Assembly (NCBI GenBank): GCA_035048815.1
Contig: JAUCBN010000035.1
Coordinates: 5,468,501-5,532,500, forward strand
Source: Abelmoschus esculentus
Taxonomy: Eukaryota > Streptophyta > Magnoliopsida > Malvales > Malvaceae
Length of the DNA: 64,000 nucleotides
Direction of reading: 5' to 3'
The position numbers and the translations under genes are program-made. Shown piece after piece: positions 12,110 to 22,168 of the stretch. Positions within the stretch are counted from its first letter, which is position 1, and each line of letters starts with the position of its first letter. The notes beneath the pieces are model-generated. The model did not search any database. It was not told the DNA's origin and saw only the letters and a list, made by a program, of their open reading frames with translations.

Positions 12110-12240
12110 AAATATTTGGGGGTTCCTTGGCAGTATAGTCGTGTTACTTCAGCTTCTTATATCTATTTGGTAAATATGGTACGAAATAAATTGAATGGAT
12201 GGGCAGAAAAAAAATATCTTGCTGAACGTATTACGTTAAA
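12110..12240 (+). pseudogene. LINE reverse transcriptase fragment
   Basis: An open stretch of about 43 codons reads KYLGVPWQYSRVTSASYIYL... then LNGWAEKKYLAERITLK. This is the region after the RT catalytic core in plant L1 elements; compare KYLGVPLLHKRVTRATYQYL and LSGWKAKSLALAERITL of the LINE at 36388-42534. Flanks are not recognisable, so it is a small degraded insert. Confidence 0.8.
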
Positions 12241-12768
12241 AAATAATTTTTCGAGATTCACCTATCAAAATTAGGTATGTGATACAAATCAATCCGAATT
12301 ATTTAAGATAAACTGATAGAGAATCAGGATGGTAATAAAAAAAAAATAACTCCTAAAATTCACCATGGTTAAGCTTTGTAGGTACATTATGCAAGTTATG
12401 ACTTATGATACGAAAGGATGGATATTCTATTTGATGTTCATCGAACGTGTAGATTGCTAGTTAAATAATATTTGTTAAGATATTTTTTTTTTGGTTTGAT
12501 TTAACTTATTACTCGTTAAGTTTATCAAAATTTACACTTGTCTTTTTTAAATATAGATAAAATCTAGTAATAATATTAGAACTTAATAAAACATGCAAAT
12601 TAGAAAGAAAAAAAAAAGTATTGAGGAGATGAATAAATTATACATGACCGAAATGAAAATAAAAGTAATATTCGAGTGTAAAACTCTTTAAATTTCCAAT
12701 AATTTTCGCTAAACTTCCAATCTTATTTTTATACAGAGGTCAAATACTTTATCTTTTATATACCTAAC
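12241..12768. other. Spacer left of the MULE
   Basis: AT-rich sequence without genes. I see no clear boundary for the LINE fragment and no convincing 9-bp direct repeat with the far side of the MULE. Confidence 0.5.
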
Positions 12769-13164
12769 GGAAAAATTGTTAGAATATTACATCTCACTTT
12801 TTTATTTATAAAAATATTGTTGTCAGATAAATATTTTCGAATCTATAGCACTTTGAACAACATTTTTTTTTGAGTTCGGGCTAAATACATACCGACCTCA
12901 TGGTCGAAAAAATATTTAAAAAAATATAAAGGCCAACGGATTGCAATCCGAACTCAAGGGAATTTTAAAAAAAATGTTGAGTTCGACTGGAACACAGTCC
13001 AAACTCAAAAAATAATAATAATAAATTTTTTGAGGGTCAATTGCACACAATCCATGGGAAAATAAATAATAAAAAATATATGAGTTCGAATTAAGTACAT
13101 TCCGACCTCAAAGAAAATAATAAAAAAATATTGAGGGTGGAACACTTACAATCCGACTTCATGG
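12769..13164 (+). repeat. Left terminal inverted repeat of the MULE
   Basis: 396 bp, colinear with the reverse complement of 18391-18790 with scattered mismatches and small gaps. From 12871 it is modular: GAGTTCG...TCCGA-CTCA-like blocks recur at about 12871, 12929, 12977, 13030, 13081 and 13131, spaced 48-58 bp, several of them small palindromes. Repeated binding sites for the transposase are plausible, but this is inference. Confidence 0.9.
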
Positions 13165-13402
13165 TCTTACACGTTTTGAAGTCCGTGATTACACGGATCG
13201 AATCTCTGCAAAGGGTCTGAAAAAGGTCTAAAAAAAGTAGAGTGACAGACCTCGAATTAATGAATTGTTGACCGAAAATTATTTAAAATAATATTAGGGT
13301 GGATAGTAGTCTGCAAAGGAGTAATAACTTTAAATTTTAGGGTGTCTTGTTATTGAATTATAAGGGTAATTTCGTTAAAAAAATCTGAGAAATATTTTTA
13401 TC

Positions 13403-13411
13403 TTTATATAA
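13403..13411 (+). promoter_or_regulatory. TATA box of the MULE transposase gene
   Basis: CTTTATATAAG about 240 bp inside the left TIR. It is followed by a GA-rich leader, the (GAA)16 tract, and a likely 5'UTR intron (GT at 13526, AG at 13642) before the ATG at 13661. Confidence 0.5.
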
Positions 13412-13454
13412 GTAAGATGGATTGTAGAAGTTATACGAAATATTGAACTTGTGT

Positions 13455-13502
13455 GAAGAAGAAGAAGAAGAAGAAGAAGAAGAAGAAGAAGAAGAAGAAG
13501 AA
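13455..13502 (+). repeat. (GAA)16 microsatellite
   Basis: Sixteen uninterrupted GAA units (48 bp) in the predicted 5'UTR of the transposase gene. The right-end gene has a similar GA-rich leader near 17515-17545 (minus strand), suggesting the two leaders are related. Confidence 0.95.
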
Positions 13503-13660
13503 AACAGAAGAGAAATAAATTCATGGTAAGTTTTTATTTTATCATTTAAATATGTATGTTGTTTGTTTGTATTTTTTACAACATTATGATAGCTTTAATT
13601 TCTTTATTATGATTCGAAAATGTATGTTTTTTGAACTAACAGATACAATGAACAATTTTT

Positions 13661-16340
13661 ATGGCTATTATTTATTACGGTGGAGAAATTGTAAAAACTG
13701 ATATCGATGTCATCTTTGACTCGGAAAATACAATAAAGATGAGGTTTTCCAAAAATAATTCCCTTCGAGAGTTGAAGCATGAGATAGAAGAAAAAATAGA
13801 GTTTGAGATTGTTTATTTGCGATACCGGTGGAAGACATGCGATGACCCGGTTTGATATTCTGCAATAGCTCTTAAAGATGATAATGATGTTGGAATCATG
13901 ATTGCAGAGCATGAATCAACCGGTATGCGAAGTATTACGCTACATGTTGCGTTACGTGCTACATCTGATGTTCCGGATTCATCTAGAAATGTATATGGAA
14001 GTTCTTTTCATATGGGTTACGGACGTACGGTTGATGACCAATCTTATAGGTTTGAAGACAGTTTTGTTGCGTTGTTAGAAAGTGGAACAACATGTGCTTT
14101 TAATCCATATGCTTGTCCATCGACGTTTCCCACTGTTGAACTGACGTTTTCTACTGACGTTGACGTTGAAAATCTCCAAGGTCGATGGGGAGAAACACTT
14201 GCTGATTCTAGTGAAGATGAAGAAACTGCAGATCCGAACTTGAGTGTTGATGACCTTGGTGATGAGCCTATTTTTGGTGGTGATGAAGAGTTTATTTCTG
14301 ACAGAGATGATATTACATGGTATGAACCTTCTGCTCATACGATATAATGAGGACACCGCAATACTCAATCATCCCACAGATATGCGATAGTTTTTCTGAT
14401 GAGTTATCTGTTGGAATGCAATTTATAGAGAAAGAAGAAGCCGCTTTAGCAATTAAAGAGTATTCCATCAAAAATCATGTAGACTTCTTAGTTAAAGAGT
14501 CAAGTCCTAGAACTTTGTTTGTAAAGTGCGTTAAATATGGAGAAGACTGTAATTGGAAGATTCGGGTATCTAAACTTCAAAGGAGAAATTGTTGGGAGAT
14601 TACAAAATACAATGGTCGTCACACTTGTTTATGAAATTCAATCAGTCAAGACTATCGTAAATTAGACTTGGATGTAATAAGCAGGCATATCTGGACGTTG
14701 GTTGAAGCCAATCCCCGAGTTACAGTGTCAACGATTATGGCATTCTTTAATCAACACTTTGAATATCAAATCGAATACGGTAAGGGTTGGTATGCAAAAG
14801 ATAAGGCACTGAAAAAGGTTTATGGTAATTACGAGAATTCATACAATGAGTTACTTGCTTTTCTGAATACAATGGTAAAGTTCATTTCGGGGATCATAAT
14901 CAGGTATAAAACATTGAATGCATGCAACCGGGAAGGTTAACTTCTAGAAGGAAAATAATATTTGATAAATTGTTTTGGGTATTCAAGCCATGTATCGACG
15001 GGTTTCCATATTGCAAACATATGGTCCAAGTGGATGGTACATGGCTATACGGAAGATATAAGCATGTACTATTGATTGCTGTTATACAGGATGACGATGG
15101 GAATATATTTCCGATTGCATTCGCAATTGTTGAAAAAGAGTCTGCTAATACTTGAAAATTCTTTCTGAGTAATTTACGTTAACATGTGATACGAGAAGAT
15201 GACATCTGCTTGATTTCTGATAGAGCAACATGCATTTTAGCAACAATTGATCGTCCAAATAGTGGATGGAACCCTCAGCATGCTTATCCAGCATATTGCG
15301 TACGTCATATTGGTAAGAACGCCATTGAGAAATGGGAAAAATCACACCTTCGCAGTGTAATTTTAGGCCTGGGTAAGTATTTTTTTTATAATTTATGTAA
15401 TCATTGAATTTTTTTATGCTAACAAAATTTCATCTGAAATAGGTTACGAACTAATCTAACCCAATTTTGAGAGAAAGTTGTCTAATTTAGCGATGGAGTA
15501 TGACGAAGAAATTTGGGCATGGGTGAATAATATAGAGAGGGAAAGATGGAGTCAAGCATACGGCGAAGGACGACGTTACGGCCAAATGACAATCAACTTG
15601 GTAGAGTGCATAAATTGTGTGTTAAAAGGAACAAGACATCTCCCAATAACAAGTTTGGTGAGGGAGACGTACTATAGGTTGGCAAAAATTTGGTCAAATA
15701 AAGGTTCAAAAATACAAGCTATGATAAATAGAGGATAAGTTTGGGCTCTTGATCTTGTGAAAAAAATGGAAAAAAATATACAACCGGCACGGTCGATGAT
15801 AGTTCATGGATTCGATCTAAACGGTCAGATTTTTGATGTTGTAGATTCAACGCGCAACAATGAAGGAGGACACCGACAAACATTTCGAGTAGACTTCAGA
15901 AGACGATGGTGTGATTATAGTGAGTTTCATGCTTGACATTATCCGTGTAAGCATGCAACCGCAGTATGTATGTCTAAAGGGGTTAACCCGTACAATTTTG
16001 TGGATGAATACTTCAACTTGCACAGGATAGTGAATATTTACAAATGTGAGTTCCCACCTATTGCAAATTCACAATATTGGCCAGCAATAGAGCATGGCGA
16101 ATGGCTTCCAAATCCAGCACTTCACAGAACTCCAAAGGGTAGACCTAAATCGACTCGTATCCATACTAGTATGGATCTTCATTATAAGGAGCTGGGAGAA
16201 CTTAAGAGATGCTCAAAGTGTAGGGGTACTAGACATTCCAAAAAAAATTGTCCAAATGGGCCAAATTATATGTCAATGTCTCGATACTCGGAGTTTATTA
16301 TCTTTGATGTATTCCACCGGTTTATTATCTTTGATGTATT
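13661..16340 (+). pseudogene. mudrA-like: MuDR-type MULE transposase, multiply disrupted
   Basis: The start at 13661 opens a PB1-like N-terminal region (YYGGEIVK... LRELKHEIEEK). A MuDR DNA-binding region follows from about 14400 (VGMQF, CNWKIRVSKL, NGRHTCL), then the MULE catalytic domain (MVQVDGTWLYGRY, PIAFAIVEKE, LISDRATCILA), a SWIM-type zinc finger near 15920 (CDYSEFHA, stop, HYPCKHATAVC) and a C-terminal CCHC knuckle (CSKCRGTRHSKKNC). Damage: stops at 13853, 14632, 15153, 15179, 15457, 15736 and about 15932, frame changes near 14345 and 14925, and a SWIM Cys changed to Tyr. A 70-bp intron (15373-15442, GTAAGT/TAG) restores the frame when removed. At least the stops at 13853, 15153 and 15179 fit C-to-T or G-to-A changes of Arg, Trp and Gln codons. 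Confidence 0.9.
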
Positions 16341-16384
16341 AAAGTTTAGTGTCTAACCTGTTTATTATCTTTGATGTTTTGCAC

Positions 16385-16620
16385 ATTGATAGTATTAAAA
16401 TTAAAATTAAAATTAAAATCTAGTAAATAATATTTAAATTCACGTAATTTTGATTTTATTTTTAATTTAATTAAAATTAAAAGTAAAAGTAAATAATATT
16501 AAAATAAATATTAAAAGTAAAAGTAAAAGATAAAGATAAATTAAAATTAAAAGAAATAAAAGTAAAATTAATAGTCAAATAGTAAAAGTAAAAGTAAAGT
16601 AAAAGTAACATGTTAGATTT
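16385..16620. repeat. AAAATTAAAAGTAAAAG low-complexity tract
   Basis: Purine-biased simple sequence between the 3' ends of the two convergent MULE genes. It appears to replace the 3' part of the PMD gene. No coding content. Confidence 0.8.
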
Positions 16621-16639
16621 GAATTCGAATCGAAAGTTA

Positions 16640-17271
16640 GAACTGTGGAAAAACATGTTAGATTTAACACCATTATTATCAAGAAGCACAGCCTTACACA
16701 ACTCACGGTAAAAGAATGCTAATATTGTAGAGCCTCAACTATAACTACTAGCTATTGAAGAAGACAACAAATAAGGCAAATAACGTGTATGAACCATATT
16801 ACCAGATTTATCTGGCAGCAATATACGACCAATGAGCTGTAAAATATAAGCTCTACTTGCACAACCAATGTCTTGTGTTGTATCACCAAGCTTAAATTCT
16901 TTTTGTAACCAGCTTAATTTTATTTGAGATCCTCTAACTTCATTTCCAGTTGGAACCTTACCGAGGTAATCATAACATAACTTTGCAGCTGATTCCTCTG
17001 GTTCTTTAACAAGAGGAAGTCCGTTCACCGAAACCCCAATTAGCATCACCACATCTTCAAGAGTAATTGTACATTCCCCACACGGCATGTGAAATGTATG
17101 GGTCTCCGTTCTCCAACGCTCAATCAATGATGTTATTAACCCCGAAATTAACTTGTAGCCACGAATAAATGTGGCATGATAAAATCTAGCAGCTTGTAAC
17201 CATTGTATTATAGCGGGATGCGGGTTATTATTTCCCATGCTCAAGTGATGCTTATAAGTGTCCTCGGTTGC
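16640..17271 (-). pseudogene. Plant mobile domain (PMD/MAIN-like) gene inside the MULE, truncated
   Basis: Read on the minus strand from a splice acceptor at 17272 (frame open; first ATG at 17238), it encodes about 165 aa of the plant mobile domain (aminotransferase-like family, PF10536). Visible hallmarks are IIQWLQAARF, LITSLIERWRTETHTFHMPCGECTITLEDV, IKLSWLQKEF, AYILQLIGRILLPDKSGN and RYLPYL. A TGA at 16735-16737 replaces an expected Trp (relatives read YSWGS). Downstream the frame continues with LAFFYRELCKA before dissolving into low-complexity DNA, so the C-terminal half is lost. An upstream exon (ending 17501) and a 229-bp intron (17272-17500) are likely. Host PMD proteins such as MAIN/MAIL1 act in gene silencing and genome integrity; PMD genes are known to be carried by plant transposons. 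Confidence 0.88.
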
Positions 17272-17618
17272 CTATAATATATTAAAAAAATTGTTAAGAA
17301 TAACAAATAACAATTATAATATTAAATATCTTAACAAAAAAAATTATCATATCATCAACCGTAACACTAAAAACGTATCGATTTTATAATCTAAACATAG
17401 AATTTTGATTGGTCATCCTTCAAAAAAAGACAAGTAAATTTTCAATTTTTAAATAATAATACATATATAAACAAAATAAAATAAATAAAATTATACTTAC
17501 TGCAGAGATATTTTTAAAATCTTTCCTCTTCTTCTTCTCTTCTACTTTCTCAGAACTTATTCTTCTTTGAAACTAAATTTTACAACATAATATAAAATTA
17601 TACTTCTCATCAACCCCT

Positions 17619-17626
17619 ATTTATAA
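17619..17626 (-). promoter_or_regulatory. TATA box of the PMD gene
   Basis: TATAAATA on the minus strand (TATTTATA on plus). It is followed downstream by a GA-rich leader and the GT donor at 17500, mirroring the transposase promoter at the other end. Confidence 0.5.
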
Positions 17627-17639
17627 TTCAAATTTTACT

Positions 17640-18110
17640 CTCTTCCCGAAAAATAATACAATCCACTATCATTCACTTTTCAAACAAATAATAAATACAC
17701 ACTACACGAGACATGACATACCCTCTTCCCAAAAAATAATATCATCACTATCATCTATCTAATATTATAAATTATATCCTCTTCTCGAAAAAATAATATA
17801 ATCCACTATCATTCACTTTCCAACAAAATAATAAATTACACACTGCACGAGACATCACATACTTTCTTCCCAAAAAAATAATATCATCACTATCATCTAT
17901 CTAATATTATAAATTATATCATCTTCCCGAAAAAATAATACAATCCACTATTATCTATTTTTCAATCAAATAATAAATTACACACTGCACGAGACATGAC
18001 ATACTCTCTTCCCAAAAAATAATATCATCACTATCATCTATCTAATATTATAAATTATATTATATACTCTTCCCGAAAAAATAATACCATAAAAAATTAC
18101 ACACTACACA
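17640..18110. repeat. 141-bp subterminal tandem repeat, about 3.3 copies
   Basis: The block CTTCCCRAAAAATAATA..., CACTATCATCTATCTAATATTATAAATTATAT..., TACACACTGCACGAGACAT recurs. The CACGAG motif lies at 17705, 17846 and 17988, a period of 141-142 bp. It sits between the PMD promoter and the right TIR and has no counterpart at the left end, so it expanded within this end. Confidence 0.88.
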
Positions 18111-18390
18111 AAATTTCTATTCCCGAAAAAATAATACACATTATAATATCAATCACTATCATCCACTATAATCTAAAATTTCCAATCAAAAATTATATTA
18201 TATACTCAATCTACTTTTTAGATACCACATTTATGTTTTTCAGATCACTTTTATGATATTTTTTTTTCAAACCACAATTGAATCAGGAATACAGATTTTC
18301 AAGACGTGCAGCAAGAATATTTTCAGGATTTTTTTTTTAAGTTCGATATGAACACAATCCGACCTCAATCACTTTTTATTATTTATTTCC

Positions 18391-18790
18391 CCATGAAGTC
18401 GGATTGTAAGTGTTCGACCTCAACATTCTTTTATTATTTTCTTTGAGGTTGAAATGTACTTAATTCGAACTTATATATTTTTTATTATTTATTTTCCCAT
18501 GAGGTCTGATTGTGTGCAATTGGTCCTCAAAAAAATTTTATTATTATTTTTTGAGTTCGGACTGTGTTCTAGTTGAACTCAATATTTTTTTTTAAAATTC
18601 CCTTGAGTTCGGATTGCAATCCTTTGGCCTTCATATTTTTTTAAATTTTTTTCGACCATGAGGTCGGTATGTATTCATCCCGAACTTAAAAAAAAATACT
18701 ATTCAAAGTGCTATAGATTTAAAAATATTTATCTGACAGTAATATTTTTATAAATAAAAAAGTGAGATATAATATTCTAACAATTTTGCC
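18391..18790 (-). repeat. Right terminal inverted repeat of the MULE
   Basis: 400 bp, the reverse complement of the left TIR with scattered substitutions. A further module of the same kind (AAGTTCGATATGAACACAATCCGACCTCA) continues inward to about 18338, so this end has one more unit than the left. Confidence 0.9.
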
Positions 18791-19271
18791 CCTAAAGTAC
18801 TAACAAAAGAAAAAGGAAAGATATAATTTCATTTTTATGAATTCTTGAAAAATACAAAGCGTGTTGGAAGTTTAAAATTAGATATTCATGGGTAAATTAC
18901 CTAGTAAGTCACAGAATCTTTTAGGATTTTCAACTAGCTTTTAAAATTTTTAGAATGTATTTTTTTAAAGGTAACCACCAAACAATCATAGAAAAATATT
19001 TATAAAAAATTAATGAGTTGTTCACTAATTATAGAGCCGAGCTGATCTTGCTCAACTTAACTTGCTAAAATCTCAATTCGAACTCAAATTTAAATCGTAA
19101 TAACTCGTGTTGACTGCTAATCAAATTTTAATCGAATTAAATTTAAATTAAATTCAATTAGCATTCTTAATTATGCCTATTACATAAAGAACTATCCCAA
19201 TCCGAGGGCAGTTTCATTACAATAAAAAGTTTTAAAACACACACAAATAAATTACCTTAAATGTAAATTAA
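18791..19271. other. Spacer downstream of the COPT gene
   Basis: AT-rich. 19020-19160 contains AACTCG/GAGCCGAGC phrases typical of small hAT-like MITE ends, but no pair of ends could be set. The COPT 3'UTR lies immediately left of 19272. Confidence 0.5.
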
Positions 19272-19742
19272 TCAACAAGTCATAGGAGGAAGATCAGATG
19301 CATTACCATTAAACAACGTTTCAGTATTTTTCTTGAAAACCCTACTACCAAACAATAGAAATCCCAACGTATGTCCGGCGACCGCCGTCAGAAACACCCC
19401 ACCATTAAAAGACATGACAGCAAGCATCACCAGATAAGCCAGACCAACCCTGATGCCATGTATCAACGTTTGCACCACGCCGGCCAAGACATTGTTGCTT
19501 GACCCTGGCTTGATCAGCCGACAATGCGAGAGCCATTCGACGAGGAACGCGAGCATGAAGATGAATATCAAGGCTAACGCATACATACCAGCACCGTGAC
19601 GACCGGGCCAACGAGAGAAGAGGATCTCGGCGTTGTCGCCCCAGAAGAAGGTCATATGCATCATCATCATGTGGTGGTGGTGCATCCCGAACGTTCCATT
19701 GGTCGACTGCGATGTTGATGCCATGCCGTGATCATGATTCAT
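19272..19742 (-). CDS. COPT: COPT/Ctr-family copper transporter, intronless
   Basis: 156 aa from the ATG at 19742, in one exon as usual for COPT genes. The extracellular N-terminus is rich in Met and His (GMHHHHMMMMHMTFFWG), the Mets-type motif that captures Cu(I). Three hydrophobic segments follow: about residues 50-71 (YALALIFIFMLAFLVEWL), 92-113 with the MxxxM copper motif (MLAVM), and 115-133 with the tight-packing GxxxG helix motif (GHTLGFLLFG). The C-terminus ends PPMTC, with a single Cys rather than a CxC. Ctr proteins form trimers that import reduced copper at the plasma membrane or release it from internal stores. Likely COPT1/2/6 type (high-affinity import). A TATATAT stretch lies just upstream. 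Confidence 0.95.
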   Translation of the reverse strand: MNHDHGMASTSQSTNGTFGMHHHHMMMMHMTFFWGDNAEILFSRWPGRHGAGMYALALIFIFMLAFLVEWLSHCRLIKPGSSNNVLAGVVQTLIHGIRVGLAYLVMLAVMSFNGGVFLTAVAGHTLGFLLFGSRVFKKNTETLFNGNASDLPPMTC

Positions 19743-21413
19743 TGCAGCTACAAACTATATGGATATATAATGCAAAACTTAAGTTCAAAGATGGAGAAAC
19801 GGTGTTTTTTGGATGGAAATTAGTGTTGAATCCAAATTAAAGCTAGAGGATGATCTAATGATGTTAATTATAAGATCAAAATTTTAGGGTTTTTTCTGAA
19901 AGATAGAATGTATAGTACATTATCATTTATTGTACTATTAAATTTTGTACTACAATTTACTTGATTTTAGTTCTTTTAGTTCCTTGCAATTGACAAGTTC
20001 TTCTTGGAATTTTCTTACCTGAATTACTTGCCCAATTTGGCATAATTATAATTTTAAAATTTTAAAAAAATCAATAAATATCCCGGTAAAAAAGCAGATG
20101 ACGTTCATCTTAAAAAACACGAGTTCAAATTGTTTTGTCTTCAAGGTGTATATACATTTTCAAAAGGTTGAGAATATATATAAATAGATATTATATTATT
20201 ATAATCACCTTTAAATTATTTAAAAAATTATTAACTATGTTAATTTATGTTAATGGATTACGTGATTGTTAAAGAAAATTTTATATAATTATACATTTGA
20301 TTTATATTAGTTAACTATTATATCAATATGCTCTAATTTTAATTAAATTAAATTAAATAAATAACCACTTGATTAGATACAATATATGATATAAATATAA
20401 TATATGTTTTAGTTCGTCGTTAATGTAAGAAAAATATATATAGATTAAGAAGATTCGAACATGACATACCGGAAACACAGAAATTATTTAAATTATTTTA
20501 TAAGTATAATATTTAAATTAAAATTTAAAATATTATATATATTAAAAATTTAAAATATATATTTGAATGAACTATAATTTTTTAATCTTATTCATTTTCT
20601 ACTTTATAGTATTAACTTTAATTTAATTATTATATTTTTAATTTAAAATTATATTAAAAATTCATTTAATAAAATTAAACTTACGTTAATCATAAAATAA
20701 GTTTAGTTTCATTAAATGAATTTTTAATATAATGAGAACTTCATTTTAAAACATGAATTAATTATTTTTAAATATTATATTTATACAATAGTTTAAATAT
20801 TTTTAAGCGTCTCAAGCTGACATATTTAAGTTTAATCTATTATTTATTTATTTGCATTAACAATAAATTAAAACATATATTGTATGTTGAAGGGGATTGA
20901 TTACTCTAATTCGGACTATATTAGTTGTGTTGGTTCACATAAATCATTATTATGTTATTTTATCGATTGTGTTATATCTTAGAAGGGTATCAAGCGGATA
21001 TTAACTTACACTTTTACTATAGAGGACAAATTCGTCTCGTGCTTTGAGATTATCTCATATGGAGTATGATTAAAGAATCTCATTTTGGGACTTAGATTTG
21101 CGGATTCAATTTCTAGACCAAAAAAAAATATGTTATGATAATTAAGATGATGTATTTATAGTTAAAAAACACAACAAATAGAAGATGAAATAAACACATT
21201 GACACTGAGTATCTAGTCACAAGAAAACGTGTTAAAAAAAGGCATTAAACACATTAACACTAAATATATATTAACCGTTGATAAAGACATACCACCATAT
21301 AAATATAAAGATTATGTTCTCACTATGAGATTTATTCTCATTTCATAAATTTTCGGTGTAAGAGTGATTCTATTAAAACTCTATAAAAGTTTCATATTTC
21401 TTATATATATATT
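19743..21413. other. AT-rich intergenic region
   Basis: The COPT promoter is at its left end. 20890-21410 resembles an old LTR tail (a TATAAATATAAAG stretch near 21297, then T/C-rich text with GGTGTAAGAGTGATTCT), but no TG...CA ends were found. No genes. Confidence 0.5.
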
Positions 21414-21421
21414 CTCTTCAT

Positions 21422-22058
21422 TAGGGTGAGCAAAAAATTCGATTATCTGGTCTCGATCTCGGACCAGTAAGACCCGTGGATTTTTATCTGGTATTAGTTC
21501 CGATGAATTTTTATTTGGTATTTGTCTTGGACCCGGTAAGACTCAGTGAATTTTTATCTGGTATTGGTTTCAATGGGACCGGGACTGAATCCAAGATTTA
21601 GGTCCCGGTCATAACCGGGACTGAGACCAGGACTGGATCTTGATTTTTTGGACTCGGTACCCGGTGGGTACCCAATAGAATTGGGGCCAATACCAAATAT
21701 CTGATATTGGTTTTCTTTTGTTTATTTTTCTTATCAAACTTTCTCTTTTATGTATGAATATTATGAGTATGACTAGTTTTAAAACTTTAATTTTTAAGTC
21801 TATAATATTCTAATTTTAATATTTGATATTATTATTGGTGGTTGAAATTGTTTTCTTCAATTACTCAAATTTTTTAAAAATAAACTAATTAACCGGGTAC
21901 CCTGTATTGGAATCGGTACCTATCAGTAACGGGACCAATTCTTAAAATTTAGGAGCCGGTGTGAACGGGACTGATTCCAATTCTCAGGAACCGATGGTTA
22001 TCGGGACCGGAACCAATTTTTTTTAAATTGCCCGGGTACCCGATCTTGCCCACCCCTA
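21422..22058. mobile_element. hAT-like non-autonomous element with 8-bp TSD
   Basis: 637 bp. Left end TAGGGTGAGCAAAAAATTCG; right end, reverse complemented, TAGGGGTGGGCAAGATCGGG. The interior is full of GGGACCGG/GGTACCCG phrases in both orientations. The flanks are CTCTTCAT (21414-21421) and CTCTCCAC (22059-22066), matching at 6 of 8 positions, which fits the 8-bp TSD of hAT transposons after some decay. No transposase is encoded. Confidence 0.78.
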
Positions 22059-22168
22059 CTCTCCACCATTAAACATTAATCATTTAATCACTGTTGATAT
22101 TCAAATTCGTGACCTTAAAAAAGAATAATCATTTTCTTAACCACCGAGGCAAGTTGGTTTGTGCGCGG
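22059..22168 (-). repeat. SINE-like tRNA-derived repeat, copy D
   Basis: On the minus strand: box A-like TCGGTGGTTAAG, box B-like AAGGTCACGAATTTGAA, then GATTAAATGATTAATG and AATGGTGGAG. The same order is seen at about 27.9, 49.6 and 54.2 kb. Its 3' part abuts the hAT-like element, which may have inserted into it. Confidence 0.5.

Larger units (their letters stand above)
12769..18790 (+). mobile_element. Mutator-like DNA transposon (MULE) carrying transposase and plant mobile domain genes
   Basis: The ends are long inverted repeats: 12769-13164 on the left matches the reverse complement of 18391-18790 on the right over about 400 bp. Between them lie a MuDR-type transposase (plus strand) and a PMD gene (minus strand), transcribed toward each other from promoters just inside the TIRs. 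Length is 6.02 kb. Outermost bases are GGAAAAATTG on the left and GGCAAAATTG (reverse complement) on the right. Flanking 9-mers match only loosely (both contain CCTAA), so the TSD is unproven. Both genes have stops and frame breaks, so this copy cannot be autonomous. Related intact copies probably exist elsewhere in the genome (inference). Confidence 0.9.

Noticed and set aside
12760..18799. 9-bp TSD of the MULE
   Set aside because: Flanks ATACCTAAC and CCTAAAGTA share only CCTAA at shifted positions; not good enough to call.
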